DNA of 64,000 nt from Sphingomonas arvum (GTDB lineage Bacteria; Pseudomonadota; Alphaproteobacteria; Sphingomonadales; Sphingomonadaceae). Below are positions 19,704 to 29,347 of the stretch, one piece after another (the first letter of the stretch is position 1; each line of letters begins with the position of its first letter). The notes under the pieces were generated by a model, which was not told the origin of the DNA, did no database searches, and worked only from the letters and a program-made list of their open reading frames with translations. The stretch spans positions 62,001 through 126,000 of the forward strand of contig NZ_JAPDOB010000001.1 of NCBI RefSeq assembly GCF_026013565.1, given 5' to 3'. Made by a program: the position numbers and the translations under genes.

Positions 19704-20639
19704 CTACTGCGCCGGTGTCCGCCGAACGGGCACCGGCGCATTGCATATGTCGACCCCGCCAGCGGCCACGCGGTAGAAGGGGTCGTTGCGGTTGGCGCGG
19801 GCGCGGGCGTAGGCCGCGAACGTCGGGCTGGTCTCCGCCATATACTGGAAGCTTGGACGGTCGGCGGCCGGCAGGGCCGAGGCGAGCCGGACGGACGCAA
19901 TCTTCCTGGCGACGCTGCCTTCCTTGTAGAAGCCGAGCGCCTCCGTGCCGCGGGGCAGCGCGGACATCTGCTCGATGCCCTCCACCACCCGGCCGACGAT
20001 CGCGATGTTGCGGTCGAGCTGGCGCGGCGCGTGGCCGATCACCGCGTAGAGCTCCCCACCCATGCCGGTGTCGGGTGCGAGGTCGCGGCCGACGCCGACC
20101 GTACCGTAGCAATGGATCAGGCTGACGCTGCCGTCGCGGTACTGGGCGACCGGCCAGCCGCCGGCATGGCCGGTGCGGACCGCATAGGGATCGGCGAAGC
20201 CGAGCGGCCGGATGGCAAAGCCCCGGGCGGAGCGGACGTACTCGGCCGGTGGCTTCGCGACGATGCCGGGCGGAAGCGGCTTCTTGTCGTCGTTGGTGCC
20301 CCATTGCGCGACGTAATTGTCCTGCACCCGGTATACCGCCGAACCCTGCCAGTAGCCGCCGCTCGCCAGTGCGCGGATGTTGGCGACGTGCACCGGCGCG
20401 AAGGTTGGCGCGAGCTGAACCACCGTCCGGCCGCCGGCGTCATAGTCGATCACCAGCAGGTCCTCGGCCGGGATCGTGCGCCAGGCCGAGGCGGGTGCGG
20501 CGGCGACGATGTCCGACGGGGTGAGCGGTTTCGCCGGCTCCGGCGCGGCGGTGAGCGGAGCGGCCAGGATCAGCGTCTGGACAGGAAAAAGGGCGAGTGT
20601 CCCCTTTGTCCACTTCGCAGCTGACCGGTCGTTCTCCAT
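19704..20639 (-). CDS. Exported cyclophilin-type peptidyl-prolyl isomerase (large)
   Basis: A 311-aa protein with a signal-like N-terminus ([19 protein letters not shown]) and a divergent cyclophilin domain: [33 protein letters not shown], and [31 protein letters not shown]. The start at 20639 has GGGGGCGA upstream; the ATG at 20732 would add 31 residues with no signal character. It is about 110 residues longer than the cyclophilin at 2315-2917, mainly at the C-terminus. It diverges from purT. Confidence 0.85.
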   Translation of the reverse strand: MENDRSAAKWTKGTLALFPVQTLILAAPLTAAPEPAKPLTPSDIVAAAPASAWRTIPAEDLLVIDYDAGGRTVVQLAPTFAPVHVANIRALASGGYWQGSAVYRVQDNYVAQWGTNDDKKPLPPGIVAKPPAEYVRSARGFAIRPLGFADPYAVRTGHAGGWPVAQYRDGSVSLIHCYGTVGVGRDLAPDTGMGGELYAVIGHAPRQLDRNIAIVGRVVEGIEQMSALPRGTEALGFYKEGSVARKIASVRLASALPAADRPSFQYMAETSPTFAAYARARANRNDPFYRVAAGGVDICNAPVPVRRTPAQ

Positions 20640-20749
20640 GCTTTCGCCCCCGTTGTGCCCAAGCTTGCCCATGAGCGGCAGAGTGGCACAGCAAGCGGCC
20701 GATAGGACAGAGATTTCGCGAGCGGCGGCCATCCGCTAAGCAGGGCGCC

Positions 20750-21910
20750 ATGTGGGTCGCACGATTGATGCTGCTGGGCTCGGGCGAGCTTGGCCGGGAG
20801 TTCGCCATTGCGGCCAAGCGGCTGGGGTGCGCGGTGATCGCCTGCGACCGCTACGCCGGCGCGCCGGCGATGCAGGTGGCGGACGCGTCCGAGGTCTTCT
20901 CTATGCTGGATGGCGCCGCGCTGCGGGCGGCGGTGGAGAAGCACCAGCCGGACGTAATCGTGCCAGAGATCGAGGCGATTGACACCGTGACCCTGGCCCG
21001 GCTGGAGGCGGAAGGGTGGCGCGTGGCGCCGTCGGCGAACGCCGCGCAGCTGACCATGAACCGTGATGGCATCCGCGACTTCGCCGCGCAGGAGCTGGGG
21101 CTGGAGACAAGCCGCTACCGGTTCGCGGAGAGCCGCGAGGAGGCGCTGGCAGCGGCGGAGGCGGTCGGCCTGCCGTGCGTGGTGAAGCCGGTCATGTCCT
21201 CGTCGGGCAAGGGCCAGAGCGTCGCGCGGACGGCGGCCGAGGTTGGCTCGGCGTGGGACCATGCGGTGGCCAACATGCGAGGCGACCGGCCGCGGGTTAT
21301 CGTGGAGGAGTTCATCAGCTTCGACACGGAGATTACCCTGCTGACCGTGGCGGCGGCGGACGGCATCCACTTCTGCGCGCCGATCGGCCATGTGCAGGAA
21401 GCGGGCGACTATCGGGAGAGCTGGCAGCCGGCGGCGGTAGCGCCGGTGACGCTCCGTTCGGCCCAGGAGCAGGCGGCCAAAGTCGTGGAGGCGCTGGGCG
21501 GACGCGGGCTGTTCGGGGTGGAGTTCTTCATCGCGGGCGACCGGGCGATCTTCTCCGAGTTGAGCCCGCGACCGCACGACACCGGCATGGTGACGCTGGT
21601 CAGCCAGCAGCCGAATGAGTTCGAGCTGCACCTGCGCGCGATCCTCGGCTTGCCGGTGGCGCCGATCACACTGGCGGGACCGTCAGCCTCGGCGGTGATC
21701 CTGGCCGACCGGGACAGCGAACGCTTCGCGTTCGAGGGCGTCGGCGAGGCGCTGGCGACCGGTGCGGAACTGCGTCTGTTCGGCAAGCCGCGAGCGCTGC
21801 CGGGGCGTCGGATGGGCGTGGCTCTGGCGCGCGGCGCAATGGTGGAGGAAGCGCGGACGCTGGCGCTTGAGGCAGCCGGGCGCGTCCGGATACGTTATGA
21901 AGGCAACTGA
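20750..21910 (+). CDS. purT: Formate-dependent phosphoribosylglycinamide formyltransferase
   Basis: PurT makes formyl-GAR from GAR, formate and ATP, step 3 of purine synthesis, without folate. The 386-aa ATP-grasp protein has [20 protein letters not shown] at the N-terminus, the ATP-binding [15 protein letters not shown] loop, [14 protein letters not shown] and the metal-binding [23 protein letters not shown] 20750 is used; a second ATG at 20768 would still leave the nucleotide-binding start intact. purE-purK are at 28.9-30.4 kb. Confidence 0.96.
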   Translation: MWVARLMLLGSGELGREFAIAAKRLGCAVIACDRYAGAPAMQVADASEVFSMLDGAALRAAVEKHQPDVIVPEIEAIDTVTLARLEAEGWRVAPSANAAQLTMNRDGIRDFAAQELGLETSRYRFAESREEALAAAEAVGLPCVVKPVMSSSGKGQSVARTAAEVGSAWDHAVANMRGDRPRVIVEEFISFDTEITLLTVAAADGIHFCAPIGHVQEAGDYRESWQPAAVAPVTLRSAQEQAAKVVEALGGRGLFGVEFFIAGDRAIFSELSPRPHDTGMVTLVSQQPNEFELHLRAILGLPVAPITLAGPSASAVILADRDSERFAFEGVGEALATGAELRLFGKPRALPGRRMGVALARGAMVEEARTLALEAAGRVRIRYEGN

Positions 21911-21926
21911 ACGGAGCGGCCGACAC

Positions 21927-22358
21927 ATGCGCCTGATCATCATCTCCGCCGTCCTGCTTGGACTCCCCGGGTGCGGCGACCAGCCGACCCAGCAGCAGGC
22001 ACCGGCGAACCGGCAGATTGCCGTGCGCAGCCCGGAGCAGGACCGGCTGCACCAGCTCGACACCATGGCGCGCGATATCGGGCTGAAGCGCGCCATCCAG
22101 GACAGCGGCGTGACCTGCAAGCGGGTGGTCCGTTCGGGCTATGTGCAGGAGTATAACCAGCTGTCGATGTGGTCGGCGGAGTGCGGCGACAAGCGCCAGT
22201 GGGCCATTTTCGTCGGTGCGGACGGCAGTGCGCAGGTGCGGCCGTGCGGGGACATGACTAAATTCAACCTGCCGGAGTGCCGGATCGCGGCTGACCCGAC
22301 CGGGCGGACGGCACGCGGGCTGGCCCAGCCGGCCGCGGCGGAGTCGAACGCGCAATAG
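21927..22358 (+). CDS. Putative lipoprotein of unknown function
   Basis: A 143-aa protein with a short signal ending in a possible lipobox (SAVLLGLPGC, Cys about residue 16), so it may be lipidated and envelope-anchored. The mature part has three further Cys residues and a compact central region (GYVQEYNQLSMWSAECGDKR). It starts 16 bp after purT. I do not recognise a family. An in-frame ATG at 21897 overlapping purT is possible but would spoil the signal peptide. Confidence 0.7.
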   Translation: MRLIIISAVLLGLPGCGDQPTQQQAPANRQIAVRSPEQDRLHQLDTMARDIGLKRAIQDSGVTCKRVVRSGYVQEYNQLSMWSAECGDKRQWAIFVGADGSAQVRPCGDMTKFNLPECRIAADPTGRTARGLAQPAAAESNAQ

Positions 22359-22362
22359 GAAA

Positions 22363-22384
22363 GGGCCGCGGCTTCCCGCGACCC
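22363..22384. terminator. Hairpin between convergent small genes
   Basis: gggccgcgg (22363-22371) and ccgcgaccc (22376-22384) pair with one C/A mismatch around a CTTC loop. It sits 5 bp after the lipoprotein stop and 31 bp before the end of the converging gene, with no T-run. It is a probable transcription end, of modest certainty. Confidence 0.5.
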
Positions 22385-22414
22385 CCTACCTGTATGACTC
22401 ACGCGATCAGTGCA

Positions 22415-22708
22415 TCAATTGCACTGCCGCGTTTCCTTATACTCGCCTTGCGCAGTCTTTTCCTTGACTACGATGCACGGTCCCTGGCGCTGTTCCTCAC
22501 GCCAGCTTCCGTCCGGATTGGTAACGCGATTGCCGCCCTTGGGCACGCGCTGACCATTGCAGATCATGTAGTTGAGGCCGGGCGGGGAGATGCAGCCATT
22601 CTGGCCGGAGCCTTGCTGGGCCTCGGCGCCGGACGCACCGAAAACGGCCGCGGCAGCGAGGCCGGCGACCGGGATCAAGGTGCGGAGAAAGATGGTCATC
22701 GTCGTCAT
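22415..22708 (-). CDS. Small exported cysteine-containing protein
   Basis: A 97-aa protein with a signal peptide (FLRTLIPVAGLAAAAVFGAS, cleavage near AEA-QQ) and a short mature part with four cysteines (NGCISPP, MICNGQ, GPCIVV, RQCN-end), which may form two disulfides. The ATG at 22708 is preceded by ACAGGAG. No family was recognised. The role is unknown; periplasmic or secreted location is inferred from the signal. Confidence 0.72.
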   Translation of the reverse strand: MTTMTIFLRTLIPVAGLAAAAVFGASGAEAQQGSGQNGCISPPGLNYMICNGQRVPKGGNRVTNPDGSWREEQRQGPCIVVKEKTAQGEYKETRQCN

Positions 22709-22810
22709 GGCTCCTGTCCCTGCCCATATAGGACGGGTCAGCTTAACCGCCAATGGACGACGGAGCGTGGCGGATCAGCGGCAAGCTGAGTTGAAGCCAC
22801 CGGGTTTGCT

Positions 22811-22831
22811 GGCGCGCTTCAAGAGCGCGCC
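22811..22831 (-). terminator. Hairpin downstream of rpmJ
   Basis: Perfect 8-bp arms (ggcgcgct 22811-22818, agcgcgcc 22824-22831) with a TCAAG loop lie 8 bp past the rpmJ stop. There is no U-tract, so it may be a weak terminator or a 3'-end stabiliser. Confidence 0.5.
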
Positions 22832-22838
22832 AGAGCCG

Positions 22839-22964
22839 TCAGCCCTGCCGCGCTTTGAAGCGACGGTTCGTCTTGTTAATGACGTAGGTGCGGCCGCGAC
22901 GGCGGATCACGCGGTTGTCCCGGTGACGATCCTTCAGCGACTTCAGCGAATTGCGAATCTTCAT
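22839..22964 (-). CDS. rpmJ: 50S ribosomal protein L36
   Basis: L36 is the smallest protein of the 50S subunit. Translation from the ATG at 22964 gives 41 residues, [20 protein letters not shown] followed by [21 protein letters not shown]. This is the longer L36 form, lacking the usual zinc-binding cysteines (Cys-minus type). That form is standard in alphaproteobacteria. The gene stands alone, with a hairpin after the stop. Confidence 0.93.
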   Translation of the reverse strand: MKIRNSLKSLKDRHRDNRVIRRRGRTYVINKTNRRFKARQG

Positions 22965-23106
22965 GGCCGGGGCTGCCCGTTTCTCTTGTTCTAGTTGTCA
23001 GCTGACGCTCGCGAACGAGCTTCGGTCGGGGCGCTTATGGGAGGGGTACGGGAGAGTCAAGGTCAGTGGGGCGCGGAGTGTCTGCTTGGGCCGGAAAGCG
23101 GACGCG

Positions 23107-23373
23107 TTACCGGGTGGCCTGACGTTCGATGATAGCCGCCAACACCCAGAGCAGCCCTCCAACTAAGAACGACGCCCCGCCCAGATACCAAGCGGTGCCG
23201 AGCAGCCTGGTGGTGTATATGCCGTGCGGACCGAGCATGGGAATGAAGACCTCACCGATCCATATCGAGGAGTTGCCCTTGTGGAACATCGCCCAGAGCG
23301 AGATTAAGCCTACGCACCCGCCGGTCAGAGCAACGGCGAGTGAGATTTTGCTGATTATCCGAAGCAAGCTCAC
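23107..23373 (-). CDS. Small two-span membrane protein
   Basis: An 88-aa protein with two hydrophobic stretches, IISKISLAVALTGGCVGLIS and ASFLVGGLLWVLAAI, separated by a short polar region. It starts at a GTG at 23373 with a modest ribosome site. It lies downstream of the M28 peptidase on the same strand, beyond an intergenic repeat. I recognise no family. Reading frame and membrane pattern look genuine, but the start is uncertain. Confidence 0.55.
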   Translation of the reverse strand: MSLLRIISKISLAVALTGGCVGLISLWAMFHKGNSSIWIGEVFIPMLGPHGIYTTRLLGTAWYLGGASFLVGGLLWVLAAIIERQATR

Positions 23374-23443
23374 GCCACGACATCTCGCCGAAGAGCCATG
23401 GGTTCGCAATGGGGCGAGAACGGACCTTTGCCTCGCCGCCGCA

Positions 23444-23566
23444 GCCGTCACGGGATTGAATCCGTGACGTCGATCTTGCCAGCCTGGGCGGCTGCAGGCC
23501 GTCCGGCCGCCGCCCCTCTTCGCGCTGCTCGGGCGACGCCTTGCGTCGGCGTCGCTGCGCTCGGCC
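23444..23566. repeat. Dispersed intergenic repeat, copy A
   Basis: A 123-bp stretch that starts with an 8-bp inverted repeat (cgtcacgg 23446-23453 / ccgtgacg 23462-23469) and ends in ctgcgctcggcc. It matches the intergenic segment at 38502-38626, sharing the hairpin, the cgatc after it, the block ctcttcgcgctgct, and ctgcgctcggc. It abuts the 3' end of the minus-strand M28 gene, just as copy B abuts the DUF2171 gene. Confidence 0.7.
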
Positions 23567-23567
23567 G

Positions 23568-25199
23568 CTAGCGGGTCGCTTTCGCTTGCTGAGGCGCGAA
23601 CGCCTTGCCGAAGTAGCTGTCCGCGTACCATCTGGGGCGCTGGGGATCGTCGGCGAGGCGCCGGGAGATCCGATAGTTCAGCTCTGCGTAGCGTGCCGCG
23701 GCGTCCCACAGAATGGCCTGGCTGAGGTCGTCGCCGACTTGGTGGTAACGATCGGCGAAGAACTTGTCCCAGTAGGGTTTGCCGTTGGCGCCATAGCCGG
23801 TGAACATCAGGATCGCCGGCACCCCGCGCTTGGCGAGCGGATAATGGTCTGAGCGTACGAAGATCGATTGTTCGGGAAACGGGTCGACGCCGACCTTGAG
23901 GCCCATGGTCGAGGCGGCGGCGGCAACGGTGCGGGCGACCGTGTTGTGAGGGGCGCCGAACGCGACCACTTCGGTGAACTGGTAGAGCGGCATCGGCATG
24001 TCGAGGTCGACGGCGGCGGCAACCTGGGCAATCGGCACGGTCGGGTGCGCGGCCCAGTAGCTGGCGCCAAGCAGGCCGAGTTCCTCCGCCGTGTGAGCAA
24101 TGAACAGGACCGAGCGGCGCGGGCGCTTGCCCGAAGTGGTGAACTCGCGCGCGGCCTCCAGCATGGTGGCGACGCCTGCGGCATTGTCGAGCGCGCCGTT
24201 GTAGATCGCGTCCTCGCCCGGCTTGGCGTCCTTCTTGACGCCGAGGTGGTCGAGGTGACTCATCAGCAGGACGTACTCGGCTGCGAGCGTCGGGTCGGAG
24301 CCGGGAATCATGCCGAGCACTTCGGGGCTGGTGAAATCCTCCCATCGCGAGGTGGCGTCGAGGCCGATGGTGCCGGTCAGCGGAAATCCGGCCGGGCGAG
24401 CGCCGGCTTTGGCGGCCTCGGCGCGGACCTGGGCGAGGGTGCGGGGCGTGCCGGTGAACAGGCGAGCGGCGGCGTCGTCGGACAGGGCCATGCGAAAACG
24501 CAGGCCCTGAGGATTGCTGCCGGCCTGGCCCTGCGCGTCGACCCAGTCGACCGCCGATCCGCGGGCGTACTGGCCGATGCGCGAACCGCGGGCGGACTGG
24601 CCGATCTCGATCAGGCCGACGGCGCCGGCGCGGGCAGCCATTTGCGGCTTAACCGAGCCGAGGTGTGCCGCGACCTCCGTGTCGAGGCCGGCGGGGGTGC
24701 CGCCCAGCACGACCACCGTCTTGCCCTTGACGTCCAGGCCTTTGAACTCGTCAATGCCGAGCGCCGGATCGCTGATGCCGTAGCCCGCGAAGACGAGCTG
24801 GGACGTGAGCTTGCGGGACTTCTCCGTGACGCTCGGGCGGACGCCGACGTCCGTGCCCCAGGCGAGGCGCGCGGCCTGGCCGCCGCTGGTGAGGGTGACG
24901 ACCGGGGTGCCGTCGGTGCTGGCGCGGCGCAGGGGCACGCGCTGGAACCAGCCGCCGTTCTCGCCGGCAGGCTTGAGGCCCAGCGAACGGAACTGCGCCG
25001 CGACGTAGCGGGCGGCGATCTCGTGCCCGCGGGTGCCGGCGGCGCGGCCCTCGAGCAGGTCGTCGGCGAGGAACTCGACATGGGCTCGGATGCGGTCGGC
25101 GGCTGCGTTGAGCTCGGGCGAGGGCTGAGCGGGCTGGGAAGCCGGGGCAGCGCCGAGCAGGGCGAACGCGGCAAGCGGCGCGAGTGCGAAAGTCTTGAT
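23568..25199 (-). CDS. M28 family zinc metallopeptidase, exported (second copy, apparent ATC start)
   Basis: A 543-aa exported peptidase if read from the ATC at 25199: IKTFALAPLAAFALLGAAPA is a normal signal peptide (with Met for Ile), then a PA-type insert and an M28 domain. Catalytic motifs are LMSHLDHLGVKKD, AHTAEELGLLGASYW, VDLDMPMPLY and VRSDHYPLAKRG. The first standard in-frame start is a GTG at 24938, residue 88, which would remove the signal peptide and conserved N-terminus. GGAG lies 7 bases before the ATC, and the ATC is 4 bp after the galE stop, so coupling to galE is likely. It is a paralogue of 2914-4527. Confidence 0.87.
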   Translation of the reverse strand: MKTFALAPLAAFALLGAAPASQPAQPSPELNAAADRIRAHVEFLADDLLEGRAAGTRGHEIAARYVAAQFRSLGLKPAGENGGWFQRVPLRRASTDGTPVVTLTSGGQAARLAWGTDVGVRPSVTEKSRKLTSQLVFAGYGISDPALGIDEFKGLDVKGKTVVVLGGTPAGLDTEVAAHLGSVKPQMAARAGAVGLIEIGQSARGSRIGQYARGSAVDWVDAQGQAGSNPQGLRFRMALSDDAAARLFTGTPRTLAQVRAEAAKAGARPAGFPLTGTIGLDATSRWEDFTSPEVLGMIPGSDPTLAAEYVLLMSHLDHLGVKKDAKPGEDAIYNGALDNAAGVATMLEAAREFTTSGKRPRRSVLFIAHTAEELGLLGASYWAAHPTVPIAQVAAAVDLDMPMPLYQFTEVVAFGAPHNTVARTVAAAASTMGLKVGVDPFPEQSIFVRSDHYPLAKRGVPAILMFTGYGANGKPYWDKFFADRYHQVGDDLSQAILWDAAARYAELNYRISRRLADDPQRPRWYADSYFGKAFAPQQAKATR

Positions 25200-25203
25200 A
25201 GTG

Positions 25204-26208
25204 CTACTCCTGTCCGGCCAGCCGCTGCTCCCAGGCGAGGGCGGTGCCGATGATGTGCTCGATGGCGTCGTGGGCCGGCGTCCACCCGAGCCGTTCGACC
25301 AAGCGGCGGTTGGAGGCGACCAGTTGCGGCGGATCGCCGGCCCGGCGCGGGCCGACCTGGCGCGGCACGGGCGTGCCGTTCACCCGGTCAAGCGCGTCCA
25401 GCATCTCCAGCACGGAGAAGCCCCGGCCGTAGCCGCAGTTGAGGGTGAGGTTCTCGTCGGGAGCAGCGATCAGCGCAGCGAGCGCGGCGACGTGCGCACC
25501 AGCAAGGTCGGACACGTGGATGTAGTCGCGAATGCAGGTGCCGTCGGGCGTCGGATAGTCGGTGCCGTATACGTCCACGTGGGAGCGCTTGCCGACGGCG
25601 GCTTCGCAGGCGACCTTGAGCAGGTGGGTCGAGCCCTTACCGACCTGGCCTGAGCGGCCCTGCGGGTCGGCGCCGGCCACATTGAAGTAGCGCAGCGCGC
25701 CGTAATTGAACGGGTGCGCAGCGCTGCAATCCGCCAGCATGGTCTCGGTCATGAGCTTGCTGTTGCCGTAAGGGTTGATCGGCCGCGTGGGGTCGGTCTC
25801 CTCAATGGGCACCCGATCCGGCGCGCCATAGGTCGCAGCGGTGGAGGAGAAGAGGACATGGCGCACCCCGACTGCGACCGCCGTTTCGATCAGGCTGTGG
25901 GTGGCGACCGTGTTGTTGCGATAGTATTTGAGCGGGTTCTCGACGCTTTCCGGCACCACGATCGAGCCGGCGAAGTGCATGATGGCGGTGACGCCGTGCT
26001 GGCGCAGGAAGGGCTCCACGGCCGAGCCGTCGGCGATGTCGGCCTGCAGAAAGGGGACCCCGGTGGGGACCGCCTCCCGCCGGCCGTTGGACAGGTCGTC
26101 GACCACGACGGTGGACCAGCCAGCGTCGGTCAGGGCGAGCACGGCGTGGCTGCCGATATAGCCGGCACCGCCGGTGACGAGAACGGTTGGACGGTCGATG
26201 ACAGTCAT
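25204..26208 (-). CDS. galE: UDP-glucose 4-epimerase
   Basis: GalE interconverts UDP-glucose and UDP-galactose for surface polysaccharides and galactose use. The 334-aa short-chain dehydrogenase fold protein has the NAD loop VTGGAGYIGSHAVL, the catalytic Ser-Ser-Thr region FSSTAATYG and the YGNSK (Tyr-x-x-x-Lys) pair. Length fits the family. It is followed within 4 bp by the M28 peptidase gene. Confidence 0.96.
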   Translation of the reverse strand: MTVIDRPTVLVTGGAGYIGSHAVLALTDAGWSTVVVDDLSNGRREAVPTGVPFLQADIADGSAVEPFLRQHGVTAIMHFAGSIVVPESVENPLKYYRNNTVATHSLIETAVAVGVRHVLFSSTAATYGAPDRVPIEETDPTRPINPYGNSKLMTETMLADCSAAHPFNYGALRYFNVAGADPQGRSGQVGKGSTHLLKVACEAAVGKRSHVDVYGTDYPTPDGTCIRDYIHVSDLAGAHVAALAALIAAPDENLTLNCGYGRGFSVLEMLDALDRVNGTPVPRQVGPRRAGDPPQLVASNRRLVERLGWTPAHDAIEHIIGTALAWEQRLAGQE

Positions 26209-26337
26209 GGTGATGGTAACTGCTCCTTAACGCCCGCCGCCCACGAGCCCGCTAGACGTTTTCTTGCTGACGGCGCAAGCCGCGGCCCGTAAGAGCGCGT
26301 CCGCATCTATCGAGATTAACCATCACCAGCGGGGCTC

Positions 26338-27465
26338 ATGAGCATCACGATTTCGAGCGCGTTCGATTCGGGCAACATCCGGGTCGTGAAGCAGGACGGA
26401 CCGACGATCGACCTGGAGATCGTCGCCGACCACCTCAGCGACTTCTACCAGTGGTTTCACTTCCGGGTCGCCGGAGCGGCCGGCCAGGCGCTGACGCTGC
26501 GCATCGTGAACTGCGCGGCCAGCGCCTATCCGAACGGCTGGCCCGACTATAAGGCGCGGGTCAGCTACGACCGTGAAGAGTGGAGTCTGGCGCAGGAGAC
26601 GAGCTACTCCGACGGCGTGCTGACCATTCGGCTGACGCCCGAGAGCGACCTGCTGTGGGTGGCTTACTTCGCGCCTTATTCGATGGAGCGGCACCACGAT
26701 CTGGTCAGCAGCTTCGCGCAGCTGGATGGCTTTTCCTATCGCAGCCTGGGCAAGAGCCTCGACGGGCAGGACATCGACTGTCTGTCGGTCGGCGAGGGGC
26801 CGCTGACCGCGTGGATCTACGCCCGCCAGCATCCGGGCGAGAGCATGGCCGAATGGTGGATGGAAGGCGCGCTCGAGAAGCTGGCCGACCCGGACGATCC
26901 CGTCGCCCGTGTGCTGCGGCGCGAGCTGACGTTCCACATCGTGCCCAACATGAACCCGGACGGGTCGAAGCGCGGCCACCTGCGCACCAACGCGGCCGGC
27001 GTGAACCTCAACCGTGAGTGGCATGCCCCATCGGTCGAGAGGAGCCCGGAAGTGCTGTGCGTCCGTGACGCGATGGACGCCGCCGCTCCGGACTTCGCCA
27101 TGGACATCCACGGCGACGAGGCGATCCCCGCCAACTTCCTGGCCGGGTTCGAAGGCATCCCATCCCTGACCGAGCGCCAGTCGCTTCTGTTCGCCCGCTA
27201 CAGCGAATTGCTGGAACAGCTGTGCCCCGATTTCCAGACCGCCCAGGGCTATGAGATCCCGGCGCCGGGCGAGGCGAACATGAGCATGTCGACGACCCAG
27301 CTGGCCGAGCGCTACGGCTGCCTGTCAATGACGCTTGAGATGCCCTTCAAGGACAATTTCGATCTGCCCGATCCGGTCTACGGCTGGTCGGCGGAGCGGT
27401 CCAAATATCTGGCGCACCATTGCCTCGCCGCGCTGCACGCCATCCTTCCGGAGCTGAAGTCGTAA
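26338..27465 (+). CDS. M14 zinc carboxypeptidase, cytosolic carboxypeptidase type
   Basis: A 375-aa protein without a signal peptide. The N-terminal beta domain (about residues 1-115) and M14 domain match the cytosolic carboxypeptidase (AGBL/CCP-like) group. Zinc and catalytic residues are visible: ARQHPGES (His, Glu), [15 protein letters not shown] (third zinc ligand His) and [11 protein letters not shown] (catalytic Glu). Bacterial substrates are poorly known. It starts 1 bp upstream of the gpmA spacer and is likely cotranscribed with gpmA. Confidence 0.9.
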   Translation: MSITISSAFDSGNIRVVKQDGPTIDLEIVADHLSDFYQWFHFRVAGAAGQALTLRIVNCAASAYPNGWPDYKARVSYDREEWSLAQETSYSDGVLTIRLTPESDLLWVAYFAPYSMERHHDLVSSFAQLDGFSYRSLGKSLDGQDIDCLSVGEGPLTAWIYARQHPGESMAEWWMEGALEKLADPDDPVARVLRRELTFHIVPNMNPDGSKRGHLRTNAAGVNLNREWHAPSVERSPEVLCVRDAMDAAAPDFAMDIHGDEAIPANFLAGFEGIPSLTERQSLLFARYSELLEQLCPDFQTAQGYEIPAPGEANMSMSTTQLAERYGCLSMTLEMPFKDNFDLPDPVYGWSAERSKYLAHHCLAALHAILPELKS

Positions 27466-27466
27466 G

Positions 27467-28159
27467 ATGCCGACCCTTGTCCTGCTCCGCCATGGTCAGT
27501 CGCAGTGGAACCTGGAGAATCGCTTCACCGGCTGGTGGGATGTGGACCTGACCGAGGCTGGCGTCACTGAGGCGGCCGCCGCCGGCCAGCTGTTGGCCGA
27601 GCGCGGGTTCGACTTTGATCGCTGCTTCACCTCCGTGCAGAAGCGGGCGATCAAGACGCTGAACCTGGTGCTGGAATCGATGGAGCGGCTGTGGCTGCCT
27701 GTCACCAAGGACTGGCGGCTCAACGAGCGGCATTATGGCGGGCTGACCGGGCTCAACAAGGCCGAGACAATCGCGAAGGTCGGCGAGGAGCAGGTCAAGA
27801 TCTGGCGGCGCAGCTTCGACGTGCCCCCGCCGCCCCTGGAGGCGGACAGCGCCTACGCCTCGTTGCAGGCCGACCGCCGCTACGCCGGTGTAACGGTGCC
27901 GGCCACCGAGAGCCTGAAAGACACGATCGCGCGGGTACTGCCTTATTTCGAGGCGGAGATCGCGCCGGCGCTGAGGGGTGGCGAGCGGGTGATCGTCGCG
28001 GCCCACGGCAACTCGCTGCGGGCGCTGGAGAAACAGCTGTCCGGGATTTCCGACGCTGACATCGTTGGGCTGGAGATCCCGACGGGGCAGCCGATCGTTT
28101 ATGAGCTGGGCGACGACCTGACGGTGAAGGATCGCTATTATCTGAGCGAGCGCGGCTAG
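27467..28159 (+). CDS. gpmA: 2,3-bisphosphoglycerate-dependent phosphoglycerate mutase
   Basis: GpmA interconverts 3- and 2-phosphoglycerate in glycolysis. The 230-aa protein has the phosphohistidine motif [20 protein letters not shown], the [14 protein letters not shown] segment and the second His in [12 protein letters not shown]. It starts 1 base after the M14 peptidase stop. A hairpin with a T-run at its 3' end overlaps the converging GGDEF gene. Confidence 0.97.
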   Translation: MPTLVLLRHGQSQWNLENRFTGWWDVDLTEAGVTEAAAAGQLLAERGFDFDRCFTSVQKRAIKTLNLVLESMERLWLPVTKDWRLNERHYGGLTGLNKAETIAKVGEEQVKIWRRSFDVPPPPLEADSAYASLQADRRYAGVTVPATESLKDTIARVLPYFEAEIAPALRGGERVIVAAHGNSLRALEKQLSGISDADIVGLEIPTGQPIVYELGDDLTVKDRYYLSERG

Positions 28160-28168
28160 GCCGCCGCC

Positions 28169-28191
28169 AGGCCGCTAAGCCGCGGCCTTTT
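28169..28191 (+). terminator. Intrinsic terminator of gpmA inside the 3' end of the GGDEF gene
   Basis: aggccgc (28169-28175) and gcggcct (28182-28188) form a 7-bp stem with a 6-base loop, followed by TTTT at 28188-28191. The stem encodes the last Ala codons and stop of the converging gene, so one sequence serves both strands. Confidence 0.65.
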
Positions 28192-28780
28192 CCTCGTACA
28201 TGGCCCGATCGGCGCGGATCAGCACCTGTTCGGCCAAGTCGCCGGGCTCGATTATGGCGATGCCGATGGCGGCCGACAGCGGGATGGCGTGCCCGTCGTG
28301 GCCGAAATCCGTGCCGGCAATAAGGTCGACCAGCCGGGCGGCGGTGTCGCTAGCCTGGTCCGCATCGGTCCGTTCCAGCAGGATGGCGAATTCGTCCCCG
28401 CCGAAGCGCGCTACGCAGTCGCTCTGCCGGACGCCGCCGAGCAGCAGCTTGGCGACGTGGACCAGCGCCGCATCCCCGGCATGGTGGCCGAAGCTGTCGT
28501 TGACCATCTTCAGGCCGTCGACGTCGATGAACAGCATGGCGCCGCCGTCGCCATAGCGGTTGGTGCGGTCGATCAGCTTTTCCAATTGCCGCACGAAGCC
28601 GCGCCGGTTGAGCAGCGGAACCAGGCTGTCATAGTGCGCGAGGCGATCGAGATCCTCGATCTGGGCTCGGAGGCCCACCACTTCCGCCCGCAGCCGGCCG
28701 ATCTCATCCAACAGGCTCTTGGGATCGGCACTGAGTACATCAGCCATGGCGGAGGATCCGAGCGGTTGAGCCGTTTTCAT
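28175..28780 (-). CDS. GGDEF-domain diguanylate cyclase
   Basis: A 201-aa soluble protein: a short coiled-coil-like N-terminus (LLDEIGRLRAEVVGLRAQIED, about residues 23-43) and a GGDEF domain. The active site is intact (FGGDEFAILLE), the metal-binding FIDVDGLKMVNDSFGH is present, and an RxxD inhibitory site (RQSD) sits five residues before GGDEF. It should make cyclic di-GMP from GTP with product inhibition. No sensor domain is seen. An alternative ATG at 28747 would shorten it by 11 residues. Confidence 0.92.
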   Translation of the reverse strand: MKTAQPLGSSAMADVLSADPKSLLDEIGRLRAEVVGLRAQIEDLDRLAHYDSLVPLLNRRGFVRQLEKLIDRTNRYGDGGAMLFIDVDGLKMVNDSFGHHAGDAALVHVAKLLLGGVRQSDCVARFGGDEFAILLERTDADQASDTAARLVDLIAGTDFGHDGHAIPLSAAIGIAIIEPGDLAEQVLIRADRAMYEEKAAA

Positions 28781-28867
28781 AACCCAGAATCATGATATTG
28801 CAGAGTCCCTCAACCCCCTTTGCGGCCAAGCGTTGCACCGCCGCACACCCTTTCGTAAGGCGGGGGC

Positions 28868-29347
28868 ATGAGCGCGGCGGTCGGCATCATCATGGGCAGC
28901 CAGTCGGACTGGGAGACGATGCGCCATGCGGCCGAGACGCTCGACCAGCTGGGCGTTTCGCATGAGGTCAAGGTGGTGTCAGCTCACCGCACGCCGGACC
29001 GCCTGGTCCAATATGCCAACGGCGCGCGCGGGCGCGGCCTCAAGGTGATCATCGCCGGCGCGGGCGGGGCGGCGCACCTGCCGGGCATGGCGGCGGCGAT
29101 GACCAGCCTGCCGGTCCTGGGCGTGCCGGTGAAGAGCAAGGCGCTGCACGGGGTCGATAGCCTCTTGAGCATCGTACAGATGCCCGGCGGCGTGCCGGTG
29201 GGGACGCTGGCCATCGGCAAGCCGGGCGCGATCAACGCTGCGCTGCTGGCGGCGGCGATCCTGTCGCTGGCGGACGAGGCGCTGGCCGGGCGATTGGAGG
29301 CGTGGCGCTTGGCGCAGACCGAGGCGGTGGCCGAGGCGCCCGAGTGA
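28868..29347 (+). CDS. purE: 5-(carboxyamino)imidazole ribonucleotide mutase
   Basis: PurE converts N5-CAIR to CAIR in purine synthesis. The 159-aa protein has the signature [13 protein letters not shown], the conserved [14 protein letters not shown] and [16 protein letters not shown]. It overlaps purK by GTGA, the classic purE-purK pair. Confidence 0.97.
   Translation: MSAAVGIIMGSQSDWETMRHAAETLDQLGVSHEVKVVSAHRTPDRLVQYANGARGRGLKVIIAGAGGAAHLPGMAAAMTSLPVLGVPVKSKALHGVDSLLSIVQMPGGVPVGTLAIGKPGAINAALLAAAILSLADEALAGRLEAWRLAQTEAVAEAPE

Noticed and set aside
23374-25199. Frameshifted or broken M28 gene
   Set aside because: I first suspected a broken 5' end because no normal start is present. The frame is in fact open from 25199 with a full signal peptide; only the start codon is odd.
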